Shown: positions 7,859 to 17,855, numbered from the stretch's first letter. The stretch: DNA of 64,000 nucleotides from Ottowia testudinis (GCF_017498525.1 NZ_CP071796.1:1302001-1366000), one strand, 5' to 3'. A program made the numbers and translations. Notes: generated from the sequence alone by a model not told the origin.

Positions 7859-8374
7859 TCACCGCCCGCGCCGCACGCGCAGCAACTCATCCAGAATCAA
7901 CCCAATCGCCCCCGCCGTGATGGCCGCATCGGCCACGTTGAAGGCCGGAAAGTGGCCGCGGTAGAACATCGGGCTCAAGAACGCCCAGTGGAAGTCCAGA
8001 AAGTCCACCACGTAGCCGTGCAGCAGCCGGTCGATCACGTTGCCGACCGCCCCGCCGAGGATCATGCTGAGTGAGAAGGCAAACAGCCTTTGCCCCGGGT
8101 GCGAGCGCAGCAGCCAGACGATGAACAGCGACGCGCCGACCGCCAGCGCGACGAAGAACCAGCGCTGCCAGCCGCCCGCGCCGGCCAGAAACGAAAACGC
8201 CGCGCCCGTGTTGTGTGCCCGCACGACGTTGAAGAAGGGGGTGACGTAGGTGCTGTCGCCCAGCCGGTAGTTGCCCAGAATGAGCTGCTTGGTGAACTGG
8301 TCCAGCACCACCACCAGCGCGGCCAGCGCGAGCCACAGGGCGAGCGAACCACCCTTGGATACGGAACGCGCCAT
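7859..8374 (-). CDS. lspA: Lipoprotein signal peptidase (signal peptidase II)
   Basis: 171 residues with four membrane segments. Catalytic aspartates are visible as Asp124 in YVVDFLDF and Asp149 in FNVADAAI, with the conserved [10 protein letters not shown] and [11 protein letters not shown] blocks. It cleaves signal peptides of prolipoproteins after diacylglyceryl modification in the inner membrane. It is the last gene of the ribF-ileS-lspA group, 144 bases after ileS; that gap holds a GC-rich palindromic element. The stop is convergent with the toxin remnant, three bases apart. Confidence 0.96.
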   Translation of the reverse strand: MARSVSKGGSLALWLALAALVVVLDQFTKQLILGNYRLGDSTYVTPFFNVVRAHNTGAAFSFLAGAGGWQRWFFVALAVGASLFIVWLLRSHPGQRLFAFSLSMILGGAVGNVIDRLLHGYVVDFLDFHWAFLSPMFYRGHFPAFNVADAAITAGAIGLILDELLRVRRGR

Positions 8375-8463
8375 GTCAGCGATCCTTCTCGGGGTGGATG
8401 GATCGAGTGGCTGCGGAGCAAGCCAGGCCAGTGAACGCCGTCGCCGGACCCGCGCCGGCGACT

Positions 8464-8514
8464 GGCGTTGTCCCCCTCGGGGGGAAGGCGCGAAGCGACA
8501 CTGGGGGGGGCGTC
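8464..8514. repeat. GC-rich palindromic element between ileS and lspA
   Basis: The run CCCCCTCGGGGGG is self-complementary, followed by AAGGCGCGAAGCGACACTGG and another G-run. The same composition occurs, by memory, as an intergenic element in Comamonadaceae genomes. Confidence 0.55.
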
Positions 8515-8518
8515 ATGT

Positions 8519-11353
8519 TCAGGCCACCATGCGGGTTTCGCCCGCGCCGTACAGGTTGCTGATGCAGCGGCCGCAGATCGTGGGGTGCTCGGCGTTCTGG
8601 CCGATGTCGTCGGTGTAGTGCCAGCAGCGCTCGCATTTCACTTCTTTTGAGGCACTTGTCCGCACGGATAAAGCGGTGCCAGCTTCCAATTCAATAGCAG
8701 ACGTGATGAAGACGAACTTCAGATCTTGCCCCAAGCTGGCCAGCAGCGCGTGGTCTTCGGGCGGCGCGGTCAGCACCACGTTGGATTGCAGCGATGAGCC
8801 GACCTCGCCCTTCTCGCGCAGCGCCTCGATGTCCTTGTTGACGGCGTCGCGGATGTCGCGGATGCGCGCCCACTTGTGCAGCAGCGCGGCGTCGGGCGCG
8901 TCGAAGGCAGAGAACTCCTCCAGAAAGATGGAGTCGCTTTGGCCCACGAATTTCCACGCCTCTTCGGCCGTGAAGCTGAGGAAAGGTGCCATCCAGCGCA
9001 GCAGCGCCTGCGTGAGTTGCCACAGCGCGGTCTGGGCGCTGCGGCGCGCCAGCGACTTCGGCGCCGTGGTGTACAGGCGGTCCTTCAGCACGTCCAGGTA
9101 AAAGCCGCCCAGGTCTTCCGAGCAGAACAGCTGCAGCTTGGCGACCACGGGGTGGAACTCGTACACCTCGTAATGCGCCAGCACCTCGTTCTGGAATTCG
9201 GCCGCGCGCGCCAGCATCCAGCGGTCGATCTCCAGCAGATCGCCCTGCGCCACCGCATCCTTGACCGGATCGAAGTCGCTGGTGTTGGCCAGCAGAAAGC
9301 GCAGCGTGTTGCGGATGCGGCGGTAGGCGTCGATGACGCGCGCCATGATCTTGTCGTCGCCGGCAATGTCGCCCGAATAATCGCTCGACGCCGTCCACAG
9401 GCGCAGCAGCTCGGCGCCCCATTTCTTGTTGGCTTCTTGTAGATCAATGCCGTTGCCGAGCGACTTGCTCATCTTGCGGCCCTGCGCATCCACGGTGAAG
9501 CCGTGCGTCAGCAGGCTGCGGTACGGCGCGCGGCCACGGATGGCGCTGGCCAGCAAGAGCGATGAGTGGAACCAGCCGCGGTGCTGGTCGTGGCCCTCCA
9601 AATACATGTCCGCCTCGGGGCCGCTCGTGTGGTGCTCGTTCGGGTGCGTGCCGCACAGCACGTGGTCGAAGGTGGAGCCGGAATCGAACCACACTTCCAG
9701 AATGTCGTTGCTCTTGGCGTAGTGCTTGGCGTCTTCGTCGCCCAGGATCTGCTCCGCCGTCACGCGGCTCCAGGCCTCGATGCCGCCTTGGTCGATGATG
9801 TCGGCCGCCTGGTCCAGGATTTCCATGGTGCGCGGGTGCAGCTCGTCGGTCTCCTTGTGCAAGAAGAAGACGATCGGCACGCCCCAGGCGCGCTGGCGGC
9901 TGATGACCCAGTCGGGCCGGCCGGCGATCATGTCGCGCAGGCGCGCCTTGCCGCTGGGCGGGTAGAAGGCGGTGTCTTCGATGGCGCGCAGCGCGGTGGT
10001 GCGCAGGGTTTCGGGCGCTTTGTCCTTGGTGAACACGCCTTCGCCTTCGTCCATGCGCACAAACCATTGCGAGGCGGCGCGGTAGATCACCGGCGACTTG
10101 TGGCGCCAGCAGTGCGGGTAGCTGTGCGTGATGGTGCTGGTGGCCAGCAGCCGGCCGGCGTCATCCAGCGTCTTGATGATGACGGGCACGGCCTTCCAGA
10201 TGTCGAGCCCGCCAAACAGCGGAAAGTCGGCCGCGTAGCTGCCGCTGCCCTGCACCGGGTTCAGGATGTCGGCGTGCGCCAAGCCGTGCGCCACGCACGA
10301 GTTGAAGTCTTCAATACCGTAGGCGGGCGACGAGTGCACGATACCCGTGCCGTCGGTGTCGGTCGCGTAGTCGGCCAGGTAGACGGGCGACAGGCGCTGG
10401 TAGCCCTTGTCCACGTCGTACAGAGGGTGCTTGAAGTTGAGCCCGCCGAGCTTGTCACCCATCGCGGTGGCGATCACGGTGCCTTCCAGGCCGTAGCGCT
10501 TCAGGGCGTCTTCCACCCGCGCCTTGGCCAGCACCAGCAGGCCACGGGGCGTGTCGACCAGCGCGTGCTCGATGTGCGGGCCCACGTTGAGCGCCTGGTT
10601 GGCCGGGATGGTCCAGGCGGTGGTGGTCCAGATGACGATGAAGGCGGGTTTGTCGAGTTTGGGCAGGCCGAAGGCAGTGGCCAGCTTGTCGAGATCGGCG
10701 GCTTCAAACGCCACATCCACCGTGTTGCTCTTCTTGTCCTGGTATTCGATCTCGGCCTCTGCCAGCGCCGATCCGCAGTCGAAGCACCAATACACGGGCT
10801 TCAGGCCCCGGTACACAAAGCCGCGCTCGATCAGCCGTTTGAACAGGCGCAGCTCGCCGGCCTCGTTCGGCTTGTTCATGGTCTTGTAGGGGTTGTCCCA
10901 TTCGCCCAGCACGCCCAGGCGCTTGAAGTCGGCCATTTGCAGGCCGATCTGCTCGGTGGCGTAGGCGCGGCCCTTGGCCTGCATCTCGTCGCGGCTGAGG
11001 TTGCGGCCGTACAGCTTTTCGATCTGGTTCTCGATCGGCAGGCCGTGGCAGTCCCAGCCGGGCACGTAGTGCGCGTCCAGCCCTTTGAGCTGCCGCGTCT
11101 TGACGATCATGTCCTTCAGGATCTTGTTGACAGCGTGCCCCGCGTGCAGCTGCCCGTTGGCATACGGCGGGCCGTCGTGCAGGATGAACTTCTCGCGCCC
11201 GGCGCGGGCGGCGCGCAGGCGCTTGTACAGGCCCATGTCGTCCCATTCCTTGATCCAGCCCGGCTCGCGCTTGGGCAAGTCGCCGCGCATGGGGAAGGGG
11301 GTGTCGGGCAGGTTCAGGGTCTTGCGGTAGTCGGGCTTGTTCTCAGTGCTCAT
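8519..11353 (-). CDS. ileS: Isoleucyl-tRNA synthetase
   Basis: 944 residues, class I synthetase charging tRNA-Ile. The ATP site HIGH motif reads HAGH at 70-73 within [12 protein letters not shown], and KMSKS is at about 626 in [12 protein letters not shown]. The editing domain lies between. The C-terminus carries the zinc cluster CERCWHY...CGRC typical of the bacterial IleS1 type. Start at 11353 ([11 protein letters not shown]) gives the usual N-terminus. The gene lies between ribF and lspA as in many proteobacteria. Confidence 0.98.
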   Translation of the reverse strand: MSTENKPDYRKTLNLPDTPFPMRGDLPKREPGWIKEWDDMGLYKRLRAARAGREKFILHDGPPYANGQLHAGHAVNKILKDMIVKTRQLKGLDAHYVPGWDCHGLPIENQIEKLYGRNLSRDEMQAKGRAYATEQIGLQMADFKRLGVLGEWDNPYKTMNKPNEAGELRLFKRLIERGFVYRGLKPVYWCFDCGSALAEAEIEYQDKKSNTVDVAFEAADLDKLATAFGLPKLDKPAFIVIWTTTAWTIPANQALNVGPHIEHALVDTPRGLLVLAKARVEDALKRYGLEGTVIATAMGDKLGGLNFKHPLYDVDKGYQRLSPVYLADYATDTDGTGIVHSSPAYGIEDFNSCVAHGLAHADILNPVQGSGSYAADFPLFGGLDIWKAVPVIIKTLDDAGRLLATSTITHSYPHCWRHKSPVIYRAASQWFVRMDEGEGVFTKDKAPETLRTTALRAIEDTAFYPPSGKARLRDMIAGRPDWVISRQRAWGVPIVFFLHKETDELHPRTMEILDQAADIIDQGGIEAWSRVTAEQILGDEDAKHYAKSNDILEVWFDSGSTFDHVLCGTHPNEHHTSGPEADMYLEGHDQHRGWFHSSLLLASAIRGRAPYRSLLTHGFTVDAQGRKMSKSLGNGIDLQEANKKWGAELLRLWTASSDYSGDIAGDDKIMARVIDAYRRIRNTLRFLLANTSDFDPVKDAVAQGDLLEIDRWMLARAAEFQNEVLAHYEVYEFHPVVAKLQLFCSEDLGGFYLDVLKDRLYTTAPKSLARRSAQTALWQLTQALLRWMAPFLSFTAEEAWKFVGQSDSIFLEEFSAFDAPDAALLHKWARIRDIRDAVNKDIEALREKGEVGSSLQSNVVLTAPPEDHALLASLGQDLKFVFITSAIELEAGTALSVRTSASKEVKCERCWHYTDDIGQNAEHPTICGRCISNLYGAGETRMVA

Positions 11354-11381
11354 GGCGCTACGCCTCGGGGGAATTTGGATC

Positions 11382-11466
11382 AAATCAGCCGCTTGTCGTC
11401 GCCGATACAGCGCGAGCAGCTATTAAAAATGGAGTGGGGCGCTGGTTGCGGACAAGCGCTGGGGCC
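11382..11466 (-). repeat. Dispersed palindromic repeat, compound copy
   Basis: One copy ends GCGCGAGCAGCTATTAAAAA and a second partial core GGACAAGCGCTGGGGCC follows directly. Located between ribF and ileS. Confidence 0.8.
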
Positions 11467-11479
11467 TGCCGCCGCCCCG

Positions 11480-12502
11480 TCAAATTCGGCCGCCCGCCGC
11501 GGCCAGCCAGGCGCGCGCGTCGGCGCAGTCGCGCGCTATGCCCTCGGTCAGCGCTGCCAGGCTGTGATAGCGCAATTCGTCGTGCAGTTTGTGCAGCAGA
11601 TCCACGCGGATGATTTTACCGTAGGCCCCTTCGGAGCCGAGTTGTTTAGGCCAGTCCAAGACGTGCGTCTCCAGCAGCACACGGCCGCCGTTGACGTCAT
11701 TCGGGTCAAGCGAGGGCCGCACGCCCAGATTGGCCACGCCGTGCAGCGGCTGGTCGGCAAGGCCATGCACCTCGACCACGAAAATACCGCTGGCCGCCGG
11801 CTTCCACGCATGGGCACGGCGCGAAAAGCGCAGGTTGAGCGTGCGAAAACCGTCGGCGCGACCCGGCGCTGTCTCGGCCAGCGCGCGTCCCAGCTTGCGG
11901 CCGTGCACCACGTGTCCGCTGATCGAGTACGGCCGCCCCAGCAGCGCCGCCGCATCCTGCATGCGCCCTTCGGCCAGCGCCGCGCGCACGGCGGTGGACG
12001 ACACGCGCAGCCCGTGCACTTCGTAGGACTGCATGCGCGCCACGTCAAAGCCCTGGGCCACGCCGGCGGCGTCCAGCATGACGTAGTCGCCCACGCGCTT
12101 GGCGCCAAAGCGAAAGTCGTCGCCCACCAGCACGTAGCGCACACCCAGCCCGCGCACCAGCACGTCATCGATGAAAGCCTGCGGCGCCTGGCTGGCCAGC
12201 GCGGCGTTGAAGGGCAGCACGATGGTCTGGTCGACCCCGCAGCGCGCCAGCTCGGTCAGCTTGTCGCGCAGCGTGACGATGCGCGCCGGCGCCAGGTCGG
12301 GCTTGCCCGTGACGGCGGCAAAGTAGTCGCGCGGGTGAGGCTCGAACGTCATCACGCAGCTGGGCACGCCGCGGTGCGCCGCCTCGCTTTTGAGCAGCGC
12401 CAGCATGGCCTGGTGGCCGCGGTGCACGCCGTCGAAGTTGCCGACTGTGAGGGCGCAACCGGGCGCGATGCCGGGGTGGCGCAGGCCGCGAAAAATCTTC
12501 AT
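11480..12502 (-). CDS. ribF: Bifunctional riboflavin kinase/FAD synthetase
   Basis: 340 residues. The N-terminal nucleotidyltransferase domain has TVGNFDGVHRGHQAML and the C-terminal flavokinase domain has GRPYSISGHVVHGRKLGR and the later SLDPNDVNGG region. It converts riboflavin to FMN and then FAD in the cytoplasm. Start at 12502 (MKIFRGLRHPG) is the family N-terminus. It heads the ribF-ileS-lspA cluster; 125 bases with a compound repeat separate it from ileS. Confidence 0.97.
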   Translation of the reverse strand: MKIFRGLRHPGIAPGCALTVGNFDGVHRGHQAMLALLKSEAAHRGVPSCVMTFEPHPRDYFAAVTGKPDLAPARIVTLRDKLTELARCGVDQTIVLPFNAALASQAPQAFIDDVLVRGLGVRYVLVGDDFRFGAKRVGDYVMLDAAGVAQGFDVARMQSYEVHGLRVSSTAVRAALAEGRMQDAAALLGRPYSISGHVVHGRKLGRALAETAPGRADGFRTLNLRFSRRAHAWKPAASGIFVVEVHGLADQPLHGVANLGVRPSLDPNDVNGGRVLLETHVLDWPKQLGSEGAYGKIIRVDLLHKLHDELRYHSLAALTEGIARDCADARAWLAAAGGRI

Positions 12503-12511
12503 GCGTGGGAT

Positions 12512-12560
12512 GGATTGGTATATTTTTGATAGCGCGTTGCGCAAGCCAGTCAAGCGCCAC
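12512..12560 (+). repeat. Dispersed palindromic repeat, degenerate copy
   Basis: Reads TTTTTGATAGCGCGTTGCGC followed by AAGCCAGTCAAGCGCCACG. It lies directly upstream of the ribF start, within its promoter region. Confidence 0.6.
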
Positions 12561-12682
12561 GACGCGAAAATGTCATGAAAACGGAGTATATTGCGCAGTG
12601 GCATGACTGGCGATCATGCCGGGGGCGGCCGCACTGGCAATGCCGGCCACACATCACAGGTTTCCGTGCAAGGGGGCGTTTT

Positions 12683-13240
12683 GTGAAGGTGCTCAAGCTG
12701 TCGGCACAGGGTTTGCCGCAATCGTGGATCACGCTGGAGCAAGCGGTGATTCACTACGCTGCCGAAGAAGTGCGTTGGGAGGCGGGTCGCCAGGTGGCCG
12801 TGTTCCGTGGCGGCCACAACGCCGTCACCGGCGAGCAGTCGGTCATCACCATCAACAGCATCATCGGCACCCGGGGCGTACCGGGCATCAACCCATTCGA
12901 TCTGCGCCCCAGTCTCACCAACAGCAAGCTGTTCGCGCGCGACCGCAACGTGTGCGCCTACTGCGGCGATCACTTTCACGAGACTGACCTGACGCGCGAG
13001 CACATCATCCCGCAGGCGCAGCAAGGCCGCGACACGTGGATGAACGTGGTCACCGCCTGCCGCAGCTGCAACCACCGCAAGAGCAACCGCACGCCCGAGC
13101 AGGCGCACATGCCGCTGCTCTACACGCCCTACGTGCCCAGCCTGTGGGAAGACTTCATCCTGCGCAACCGCCGCATCCTGGCGGACCAGATGGAATTCTT
13201 GATGGCGCATCTGCCCAAGAACTCGCGGCTGCACGGGTAA
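12683..13240 (+). CDS. HNH endonuclease-family protein
   Basis: 185 residues from a GTG at 12683 (VKVLKLSAQGLPQSW), chosen because AGGGGG lies upstream and homologues known to me begin this way; an ATG at 12575 would add 36 unlikely residues. The HNH zinc fold is CAYCGDHF, then LTREHIIPQAQQG, then WMNVVTACRSCNHRKSNRTP, with paired CxxC motifs. The C-terminal NRRILADQMEFLMAHLPK is a conserved tail. Such single-domain proteins are common in Burkholderiales chromosomes; the DNA substrate is unknown and nothing nearby suggests a restriction system. Confidence 0.85.
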   Translation: MKVLKLSAQGLPQSWITLEQAVIHYAAEEVRWEAGRQVAVFRGGHNAVTGEQSVITINSIIGTRGVPGINPFDLRPSLTNSKLFARDRNVCAYCGDHFHETDLTREHIIPQAQQGRDTWMNVVTACRSCNHRKSNRTPEQAHMPLLYTPYVPSLWEDFILRNRRILADQMEFLMAHLPKNSRLHG

Positions 13241-13263
13241 CAGCGCGCGGCATACTGCGCCGC

Positions 13264-13866
13264 ATGCCCCGACTCATCTTCTTCTGCGGCCACGCCGGCA
13301 CCGGCAAGACCACGCTGGCGCGCCGCACCATCGCCGCGTTGATGGCCCAGGCGCACGTGCAATGCACTGGCGAATCGTTCTGCCTGCTCGACAAGGACAC
13401 GCTGTATGGCGACTACAGCTCGGCCGTGATGGGCGTGCTGACGGGCGATCCGAACGACCGCGACAGCCCGCCCTACCTGCAGCACCTGCGCGACCCTGAA
13501 TACCAGGGCCTGCTGAACACCGCGCGCGAGAACCTGGCGCTGGGCGTGAACTGCCTCTTGGTCGGGCCGCTGTCGCGCGAGATCAAGGCGCACCAGTTGG
13601 CCGACCGCGGTTGGCTGCGCGTGGGCGACGATGTGCAGGTGTCGATCGTCTGGGTGCACCTGCACGAGCAGGAGGCGCACCGCCGCATCGCCGCGCGCGG
13701 CAACCGCAACGATGCCTGGAAGCTGGCGCACTGGGCCGATTACCGGCTGCGGCTGTTTCAGCCCAGCCCGGCCGATTACCCCGAGCTGCTGTTCTACGAC
13801 AACACGGCGCCGCCGGCCGAGGCGTTCGACGAACTGATGCGCCGGCTGGAGGCTTCGACTGACTGA
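13264..13866 (+). CDS. P-loop (AAA_33/zeta-toxin-like) kinase
   Basis: 200 residues. A Walker A motif GHAGTGKTTLARRT opens the protein and LLDKDTLYGDY is the substrate-proximal aspartate region seen in small-molecule kinases of this class. WVHLHEQEAHRRIAARGNR is the lid with conserved arginines, and HWADYRLRL follows. Probable ATP-dependent kinase of a small molecule in the cytoplasm; the substrate is unknown. It starts 23 bases after the HNH gene. There is no epsilon-type antitoxin beside it, so I do not call it a toxin. Confidence 0.75.
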   Translation: MPRLIFFCGHAGTGKTTLARRTIAALMAQAHVQCTGESFCLLDKDTLYGDYSSAVMGVLTGDPNDRDSPPYLQHLRDPEYQGLLNTARENLALGVNCLLVGPLSREIKAHQLADRGWLRVGDDVQVSIVWVHLHEQEAHRRIAARGNRNDAWKLAHWADYRLRLFQPSPADYPELLFYDNTAPPAEAFDELMRRLEASTD

Positions 13867-13956
13867 TTTTGAGCTAAATCGGCGACGAGTCGCGATGAAT
13901 CAATGCTCTTTTGCTATGGTTTTGATATCTGCCCGGATGCCGGATGACCAGCACCC

Positions 13957-15378
13957 TCAGTCCGCCTCCGGCGCCCGCACCGCCGGCTGACCACCGGCAA
14001 GATCGCGCCCCAACTGCCAGAAGATGGCCGCCGATGCCATCGTCATCACGCCGATGGCCACGAAGGCCGCGCGAAACGCCGGCAGCGCCTCGGCGCCGCC
14101 ATGCACGCCCAGCCAATCGCTGAACGCCTTGAGCAGCGCGGCCGCGCAGGTCACGCCCAGGCTCATGCCAAGCATCTGCACCATCGAGAACAGGCTGTTG
14201 CCGCTGGCGGCGTGCGCTGGCTCCAGGTCTTTCAGCGTCACCGTGTTCATGGCGGTGAACTGGACCGAGTTGACGGCGCCGAACAGCGCCATCTGCACGA
14301 TGCGCAAGCCCAGCGGCTGATCGGGCGTCATCAGCGCGAAGCCGGCGATCATGCCGCCCAGCAGCACCGTGTTGCCGATCAGCACCGGCCGGTAGCCCAG
14401 GTGCGTGACGAGGTGGGTGATGACCCGCTTGGCGCCCATGCTGGCCATGGCCACCGGCAGCATCAGCATGCCGGCCTGCGCGGGCGAATAGCCCATGGCC
14501 AGCTGCATCAGCAGCGGAATCAGGTAAGGCATGGCGCCCGAGCCGATGCGCGCGAACAGATTGCCCAGCACGCCGACGCGGTAGCTCGGCATCCTGAACA
14601 GCGCGGGCGCGAAGATGGGCGCCGGGTTGCGCAGCGCGTGCAGCCAATAGGCCGCCAACGCCGCCAGCCCCAACATCATCAGCACCACCACCAGCGAATG
14701 ACCCCAGCCCAGGCCGCCCATGCCGTCCAGCGACAGCGAGATGCCCAGCATGGCCGCTACCAGGAGCAGGTAGCCGCCCAGGTCGAAACGGCCCACGCCC
14801 GCGCTGCGCTGGTTGGGCATGAAGCGCAGCGCCGCCAGCGCGCCCAGCACACCCACCGGCAGGTTGATCAGAAAGATCCAGTGCCACGACACCGCCTGCA
14901 CCAGCCAGCCGCCCAGCGTGGGGCCGATCAGCGGCCCCACCAGTCCCGGAATGGCGACAAAGCTGATCGCTTCCAGGAACTGGTCTTTCGGGAAGTTGCG
15001 CAGCACCACCAGCCGGCCCACGGGCATCAGCATGGCGCCGCCCACGCCCTGCAGCACGCGCGCGGCGGTGAGCTGGTTCAGGCTGCCGGCGGCTGCGCAT
15101 GCGCCCGAGCCGAGCGTGAACAGCGCCACCGCCAGCAAAAAAATGCGTTGCGTGCCAAAGCGGTCGGCCAGCCAGCCGGTGGCCGGAATCACCACCGCCA
15201 TCGTCAAGGCATACGACACCACCACGGCCTGCATGCGCAGCGGGCTTTCGCCCAGGCTGCGCGCCATGGAGGGCAGGGCGGTGTTGACGATGGTCGAATC
15301 CAGCGTCTGCATGAAGAAGCCGATGGCGACCAGCCAGAGCAACATACGGGGAGAGGAGCTTGCGGTGGCGGATATCAT
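13957..15378 (-). CDS. MFS multidrug exporter, DHA2 (EmrB/QacA) type
   Basis: 473 residues from the ATG at 15378; a TTG further upstream is possible. Membrane segment 1 carries QTLDSTIVNTALPSMA, the DHA2 signature, and motif A is LADRFGTQRIFL; motif C appears in GLVGPLIGPTLGGWL. The plan matches MdtD/EmrB-type proton-driven drug exporters of the inner membrane. It is divergent from the asparaginase gene with only about 110 bases between starts, and convergent with the kinase gene. No TetR-type regulator is adjacent. Confidence 0.88.
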   Translation of the reverse strand: MISATASSSPRMLLWLVAIGFFMQTLDSTIVNTALPSMARSLGESPLRMQAVVVSYALTMAVVIPATGWLADRFGTQRIFLLAVALFTLGSGACAAAGSLNQLTAARVLQGVGGAMLMPVGRLVVLRNFPKDQFLEAISFVAIPGLVGPLIGPTLGGWLVQAVSWHWIFLINLPVGVLGALAALRFMPNQRSAGVGRFDLGGYLLLVAAMLGISLSLDGMGGLGWGHSLVVVLMMLGLAALAAYWLHALRNPAPIFAPALFRMPSYRVGVLGNLFARIGSGAMPYLIPLLMQLAMGYSPAQAGMLMLPVAMASMGAKRVITHLVTHLGYRPVLIGNTVLLGGMIAGFALMTPDQPLGLRIVQMALFGAVNSVQFTAMNTVTLKDLEPAHAASGNSLFSMVQMLGMSLGVTCAAALLKAFSDWLGVHGGAEALPAFRAAFVAIGVMTMASAAIFWQLGRDLAGGQPAVRAPEAD

Positions 15379-15491
15379 TGGCGGCGTCGGTGGTGGCAAC
15401 GATCATACGAAGCCGTCGGCGCATGGCGGGTGCCCATTTTGTGAAGACGCAGCCGCTCCAGGCCGCGGCACATTGCAAGGAGAGACAAGTG

Positions 15492-16544
15492 ATGCGGAAA
15501 CCCTGGAAATGGCTGATCGGCTGCGCGACCGCGTTTGTGATGCCTCTGGCCGCTGCGCAAGATAAACCGGTGGTGCAATTCATCGCCACCGGCGGCACCA
15601 TCGCCATGAAGGTCGATCCCGTCACCAAGGGCGTGGTGCCGGCCATCACTGGCGACGACTTGATGCAAGGCGTGCCCGACGCAGGCAAATACGCGCGCAT
15701 CGAAGTGAACAACTTCTCCAAGATGAGCGCCAACTACATCACCAACGACTGGTGGGCCCGTCTGACGCGTGATGTGGAAAAGGCGCTGGCGCGTCCCGAG
15801 GTGGCCGGTGTGGTTATCGCCCAGGGCACCGACACCATGGAAGAAACCGCCTGGTGGCTCGACCTGACGGTGAAATCCGACAAGCCCGTGGTGCTGATCG
15901 GTGCGCAGCGCAATGCTTCTGCCAGCGACTTCGACGGCCCGCGCAACCTGCTCAATGCCATCCGCATCGCCACCAGCCCCGACGCGCGCGGAAAGGGTGT
16001 CATGGTCGCCATGAACAATCAGATCAACGCCGCGCGCAGTGTGACCAAGACGCACACCGCCAACGTCGAAACCTTTCAGGGCGGCGCGTTCGGGCTGATC
16101 GGCGAGGTGTGGGACGACAAGGTGGTGTTCTCGCGCGCGCCGCTGCGCCGGATGCATGTGCCGATCAGCACCGAGACGTTTCCCGTGGTGCACATCTTCC
16201 CCATGTACGCGGGTGCCGACGGCGCCTTCATTCGCCATGCGGTGGATACCGGCACCCAAGGCATCGTGGTGCAGGCCGTGGGCATGGGCAACATGAATGT
16301 GTCGATGTTCGAGGCGGTGAAATACGCACTGGCCAAGGGCGTACCGGTGGTGATCGCTTCGCGCGTGCCGGCGGGGCGCACCTATCCGCTGTACGGCTTC
16401 GACGGCGGTGGCAAAACCACCTTCGATGCCGGTGCCGTCATGGCCGGCGACCTGAGCCCGCAGAAGGCCAAGGTCTTGCTGACCCTGCTGCTGCAAAACG
16501 GCAAGCCCGATCGCGCGGCGCTTCTGGAGGCATTCGGGCGCTGA
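15492..16544 (+). CDS. ansB: Periplasmic (type II) L-asparaginase
   Basis: 350 residues. The N-terminus MRKPWKWLIGCATAFVMPLA plus AAQ is a Sec signal peptide. The nucleophile Thr36 lies in ATGGTIAMK, and the second motif QGTDTMEETAWWL supplies Thr113 and Asp114; SDFDGPRNLLNA is the third conserved block. It hydrolyses L-asparagine, and possibly glutamine, to the acid and ammonia in the periplasm. Start at 15492 has AAGGAGAG upstream. Transcription is likely from the gap shared with the divergent MFS gene. Confidence 0.94.
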   Translation: MRKPWKWLIGCATAFVMPLAAAQDKPVVQFIATGGTIAMKVDPVTKGVVPAITGDDLMQGVPDAGKYARIEVNNFSKMSANYITNDWWARLTRDVEKALARPEVAGVVIAQGTDTMEETAWWLDLTVKSDKPVVLIGAQRNASASDFDGPRNLLNAIRIATSPDARGKGVMVAMNNQINAARSVTKTHTANVETFQGGAFGLIGEVWDDKVVFSRAPLRRMHVPISTETFPVVHIFPMYAGADGAFIRHAVDTGTQGIVVQAVGMGNMNVSMFEAVKYALAKGVPVVIASRVPAGRTYPLYGFDGGGKTTFDAGAVMAGDLSPQKAKVLLTLLLQNGKPDRAALLEAFGR

Positions 16545-16553
16545 GACGGTCAA

Positions 16554-16578
16554 ACAAAAAAGCCCGCCAAGGCGGGCT
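16554..16578 (-). terminator. Rho-independent terminator of the acyl-CoA dehydrogenase gene
   Basis: The hairpin AGCCCGCC-AA-GGCGGGCT (16561-16578) is followed, on the minus strand, by TTTTTGTTTG. On the plus strand no T-run follows, so it mainly serves the leftward gene. Confidence 0.85.
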
Positions 16579-16603
16579 AGGAACGCCGCTCAAAAGCGAA
16601 CAT

Positions 16604-17719
16604 TCAAGCGAACACCCCAGCCGTTTCGGTCATGTGTTGGCTCACCTCGCCCAGGTGGTGCAGCGTGTCGCCGCAGGTCATCTCCAGCTGCGTGAGAAAC
16701 TTGAAGTAGTGGCTGCCGGCGTATTCGTCGGTCACGCCAATGCCGCCGTGCAGTTGCACCGATTGCTGGCCGACAAAGCGCATGGATTGGCCCAGCTGTA
16801 CCTTGGCGCGTGACAGCGCCTGGCGGCGTTCGGCCTCTGGCGCGTTCAGCTTGAGCGTGGCGTAGTAGCTCATGCTGCGCGCCAGCTCCAGCTGCATCTT
16901 CATTTCGGCCACGCGGTGGCGCAGCGCCTGGAAGGTGGCGATGGTCACGCCGAACTGCTTGCGCTGGTTCATGTAGTCGGTGGTCAGCTTCAGCGTCTGG
17001 TCCATCGCGCCCACGCCTTGCGCGCACACGCACGCGATGCCCACGTCGACCGCGAAGGTCAGCGCGGCCTGGCCGTCGGTGGTGATGAGTGTGGCGGGCG
17101 CGTCGTCCAGCTTGACGTCGGCGGCGCGCGCTTCGTCCTGGGTCGGGTAGCCGCGCGTGCTCACGCTTTTGGCGGACCGCTCGACGATGAACAGCGCGAG
17201 CTTGCCGTCCAGCATGGCGGGCACGACGAAGGCGTCGGCCGCATCGCCTGCGGGAACTATGTTTTTGAGAGCAGTCAGCGCATAGCTGTCGCCGGATTTG
17301 GCTGCCTTGGCTTCGCACAGGTCGAGCCGGTAGCGCGCCTTGCGCTCCTGCTGCGCCAGCACCACCAGCGCCTCGCCGCTGGCGATCCTGGGCAGCCACG
17401 CGCTCTTGACGGCGTCGTCGCCATAGGCCTGGATGACGGCGCTGGTGACGAAGGCCTGCATCAGTGGCTCGGTGACGATGCCCCGGCCGAGCTCTTCCAT
17501 CACCACCATCGCCTCGACCGGGCCCATGCCCATGCCGCCGTGGTCCTCGCTCACATAAATGCCGGTGAGGCCCAATTCGGCCAGTTCGTTGTACACGCCG
17601 CGGTCAAAGCCGCCGGCGGCCACGATCTTCTGGCGGCGCTCGAAGTCGTAGCTTTTCTCCACCCACTTGGCGACGGCGTCGCGCAGTTGCTGCTGGTCGT
17701 CTGAGAAATCGAAGTCCAT
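16604..17719 (-). CDS. pimD: Acyl-CoA dehydrogenase, pimeloyl-CoA dehydrogenase small-subunit type
   Basis: 371 residues with acyl-CoA dehydrogenase N-terminal, middle and C-terminal domains. MDFDFSDDQQQLRDAVAKWV and LGLTGIYVSEDHGGMGMG open it; MNQRKQFGVTIATFQALRHR and QLHGGIGVTDEY are the FAD-binding C-terminal motifs. The sequence follows the PimD type, which with PimC oxidises dicarboxylyl-CoA such as pimeloyl-CoA. The partner pimC-type gene lies 136 bases upstream. The exact substrate is inferred from family resemblance. A weak repeat-like stretch occurs near 17255-17302. Confidence 0.85.
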   Translation of the reverse strand: MDFDFSDDQQQLRDAVAKWVEKSYDFERRQKIVAAGGFDRGVYNELAELGLTGIYVSEDHGGMGMGPVEAMVVMEELGRGIVTEPLMQAFVTSAVIQAYGDDAVKSAWLPRIASGEALVVLAQQERKARYRLDLCEAKAAKSGDSYALTALKNIVPAGDAADAFVVPAMLDGKLALFIVERSAKSVSTRGYPTQDEARAADVKLDDAPATLITTDGQAALTFAVDVGIACVCAQGVGAMDQTLKLTTDYMNQRKQFGVTIATFQALRHRVAEMKMQLELARSMSYYATLKLNAPEAERRQALSRAKVQLGQSMRFVGQQSVQLHGGIGVTDEYAGSHYFKFLTQLEMTCGDTLHHLGEVSQHMTETAGVFA

Positions 17720-17745
17720 GGTTGTCTTCCTTGTGTGTCTTGGCT

Positions 17746-17845
17746 CCCTCTCCCGCGCGCGGGAGAGGGTGGGGTGAGGGTGCGGCGGTCAATGTATGAA
17801 CCGGGGTGGCCCTCACCCCAACCCTCTCCCAGGGGGAGAGGGGGA
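17746..17845. repeat. CCCTCTCCC-type palindromic elements
   Basis: A perfect 24-base palindrome CCCTCTCCCGCG/CGCGGGAGAGGG lies at 17746-17769, followed by GTGGGGTGAGGG. An inverted second unit with CCTCACCCCAACCCTCTCCC lies at 17811-17845. These are the widespread REP-like CTCACCCC/CCCTCTCCC elements, here between the two dehydrogenase genes. Confidence 0.8.
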
Positions 17846-17855
17846 AATACCGGGA

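Noticed and set aside
9670-9700. tRNA-like TTCGAnnCC arm (GGAATCGAACCACAC)
   Set aside because: It lies in frame inside ileS and no acceptor or anticodon stem can be formed around it.
9566-12529. A 987-codon open frame on the plus strand opposite ileS and ribF
   Set aside because: It spans two well-supported genes on the other strand and their gap, without any recognisable domain; a GC-driven shadow.
12575-12682. N-terminal extension of the HNH protein from an upstream ATG
   Set aside because: The extra 36 residues look like translated non-coding DNA, and the GTG at 12683 with AGGGGG upstream gives the expected N-terminus.
13264-13866. Zeta-type toxin of a toxin-antitoxin pair
   Set aside because: The P-loop and lid motifs fit, but no small antitoxin gene is adjacent and the upstream HNH gene is a common chromosomal protein; called a kinase only.
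13861-13930. Another copy of the dispersed repeat downstream of the kinase gene
   Set aside because: AT-rich with CTCTTTTGCTATGG, but lacks the GCGCTT/AAGCGC core; too weak to list.
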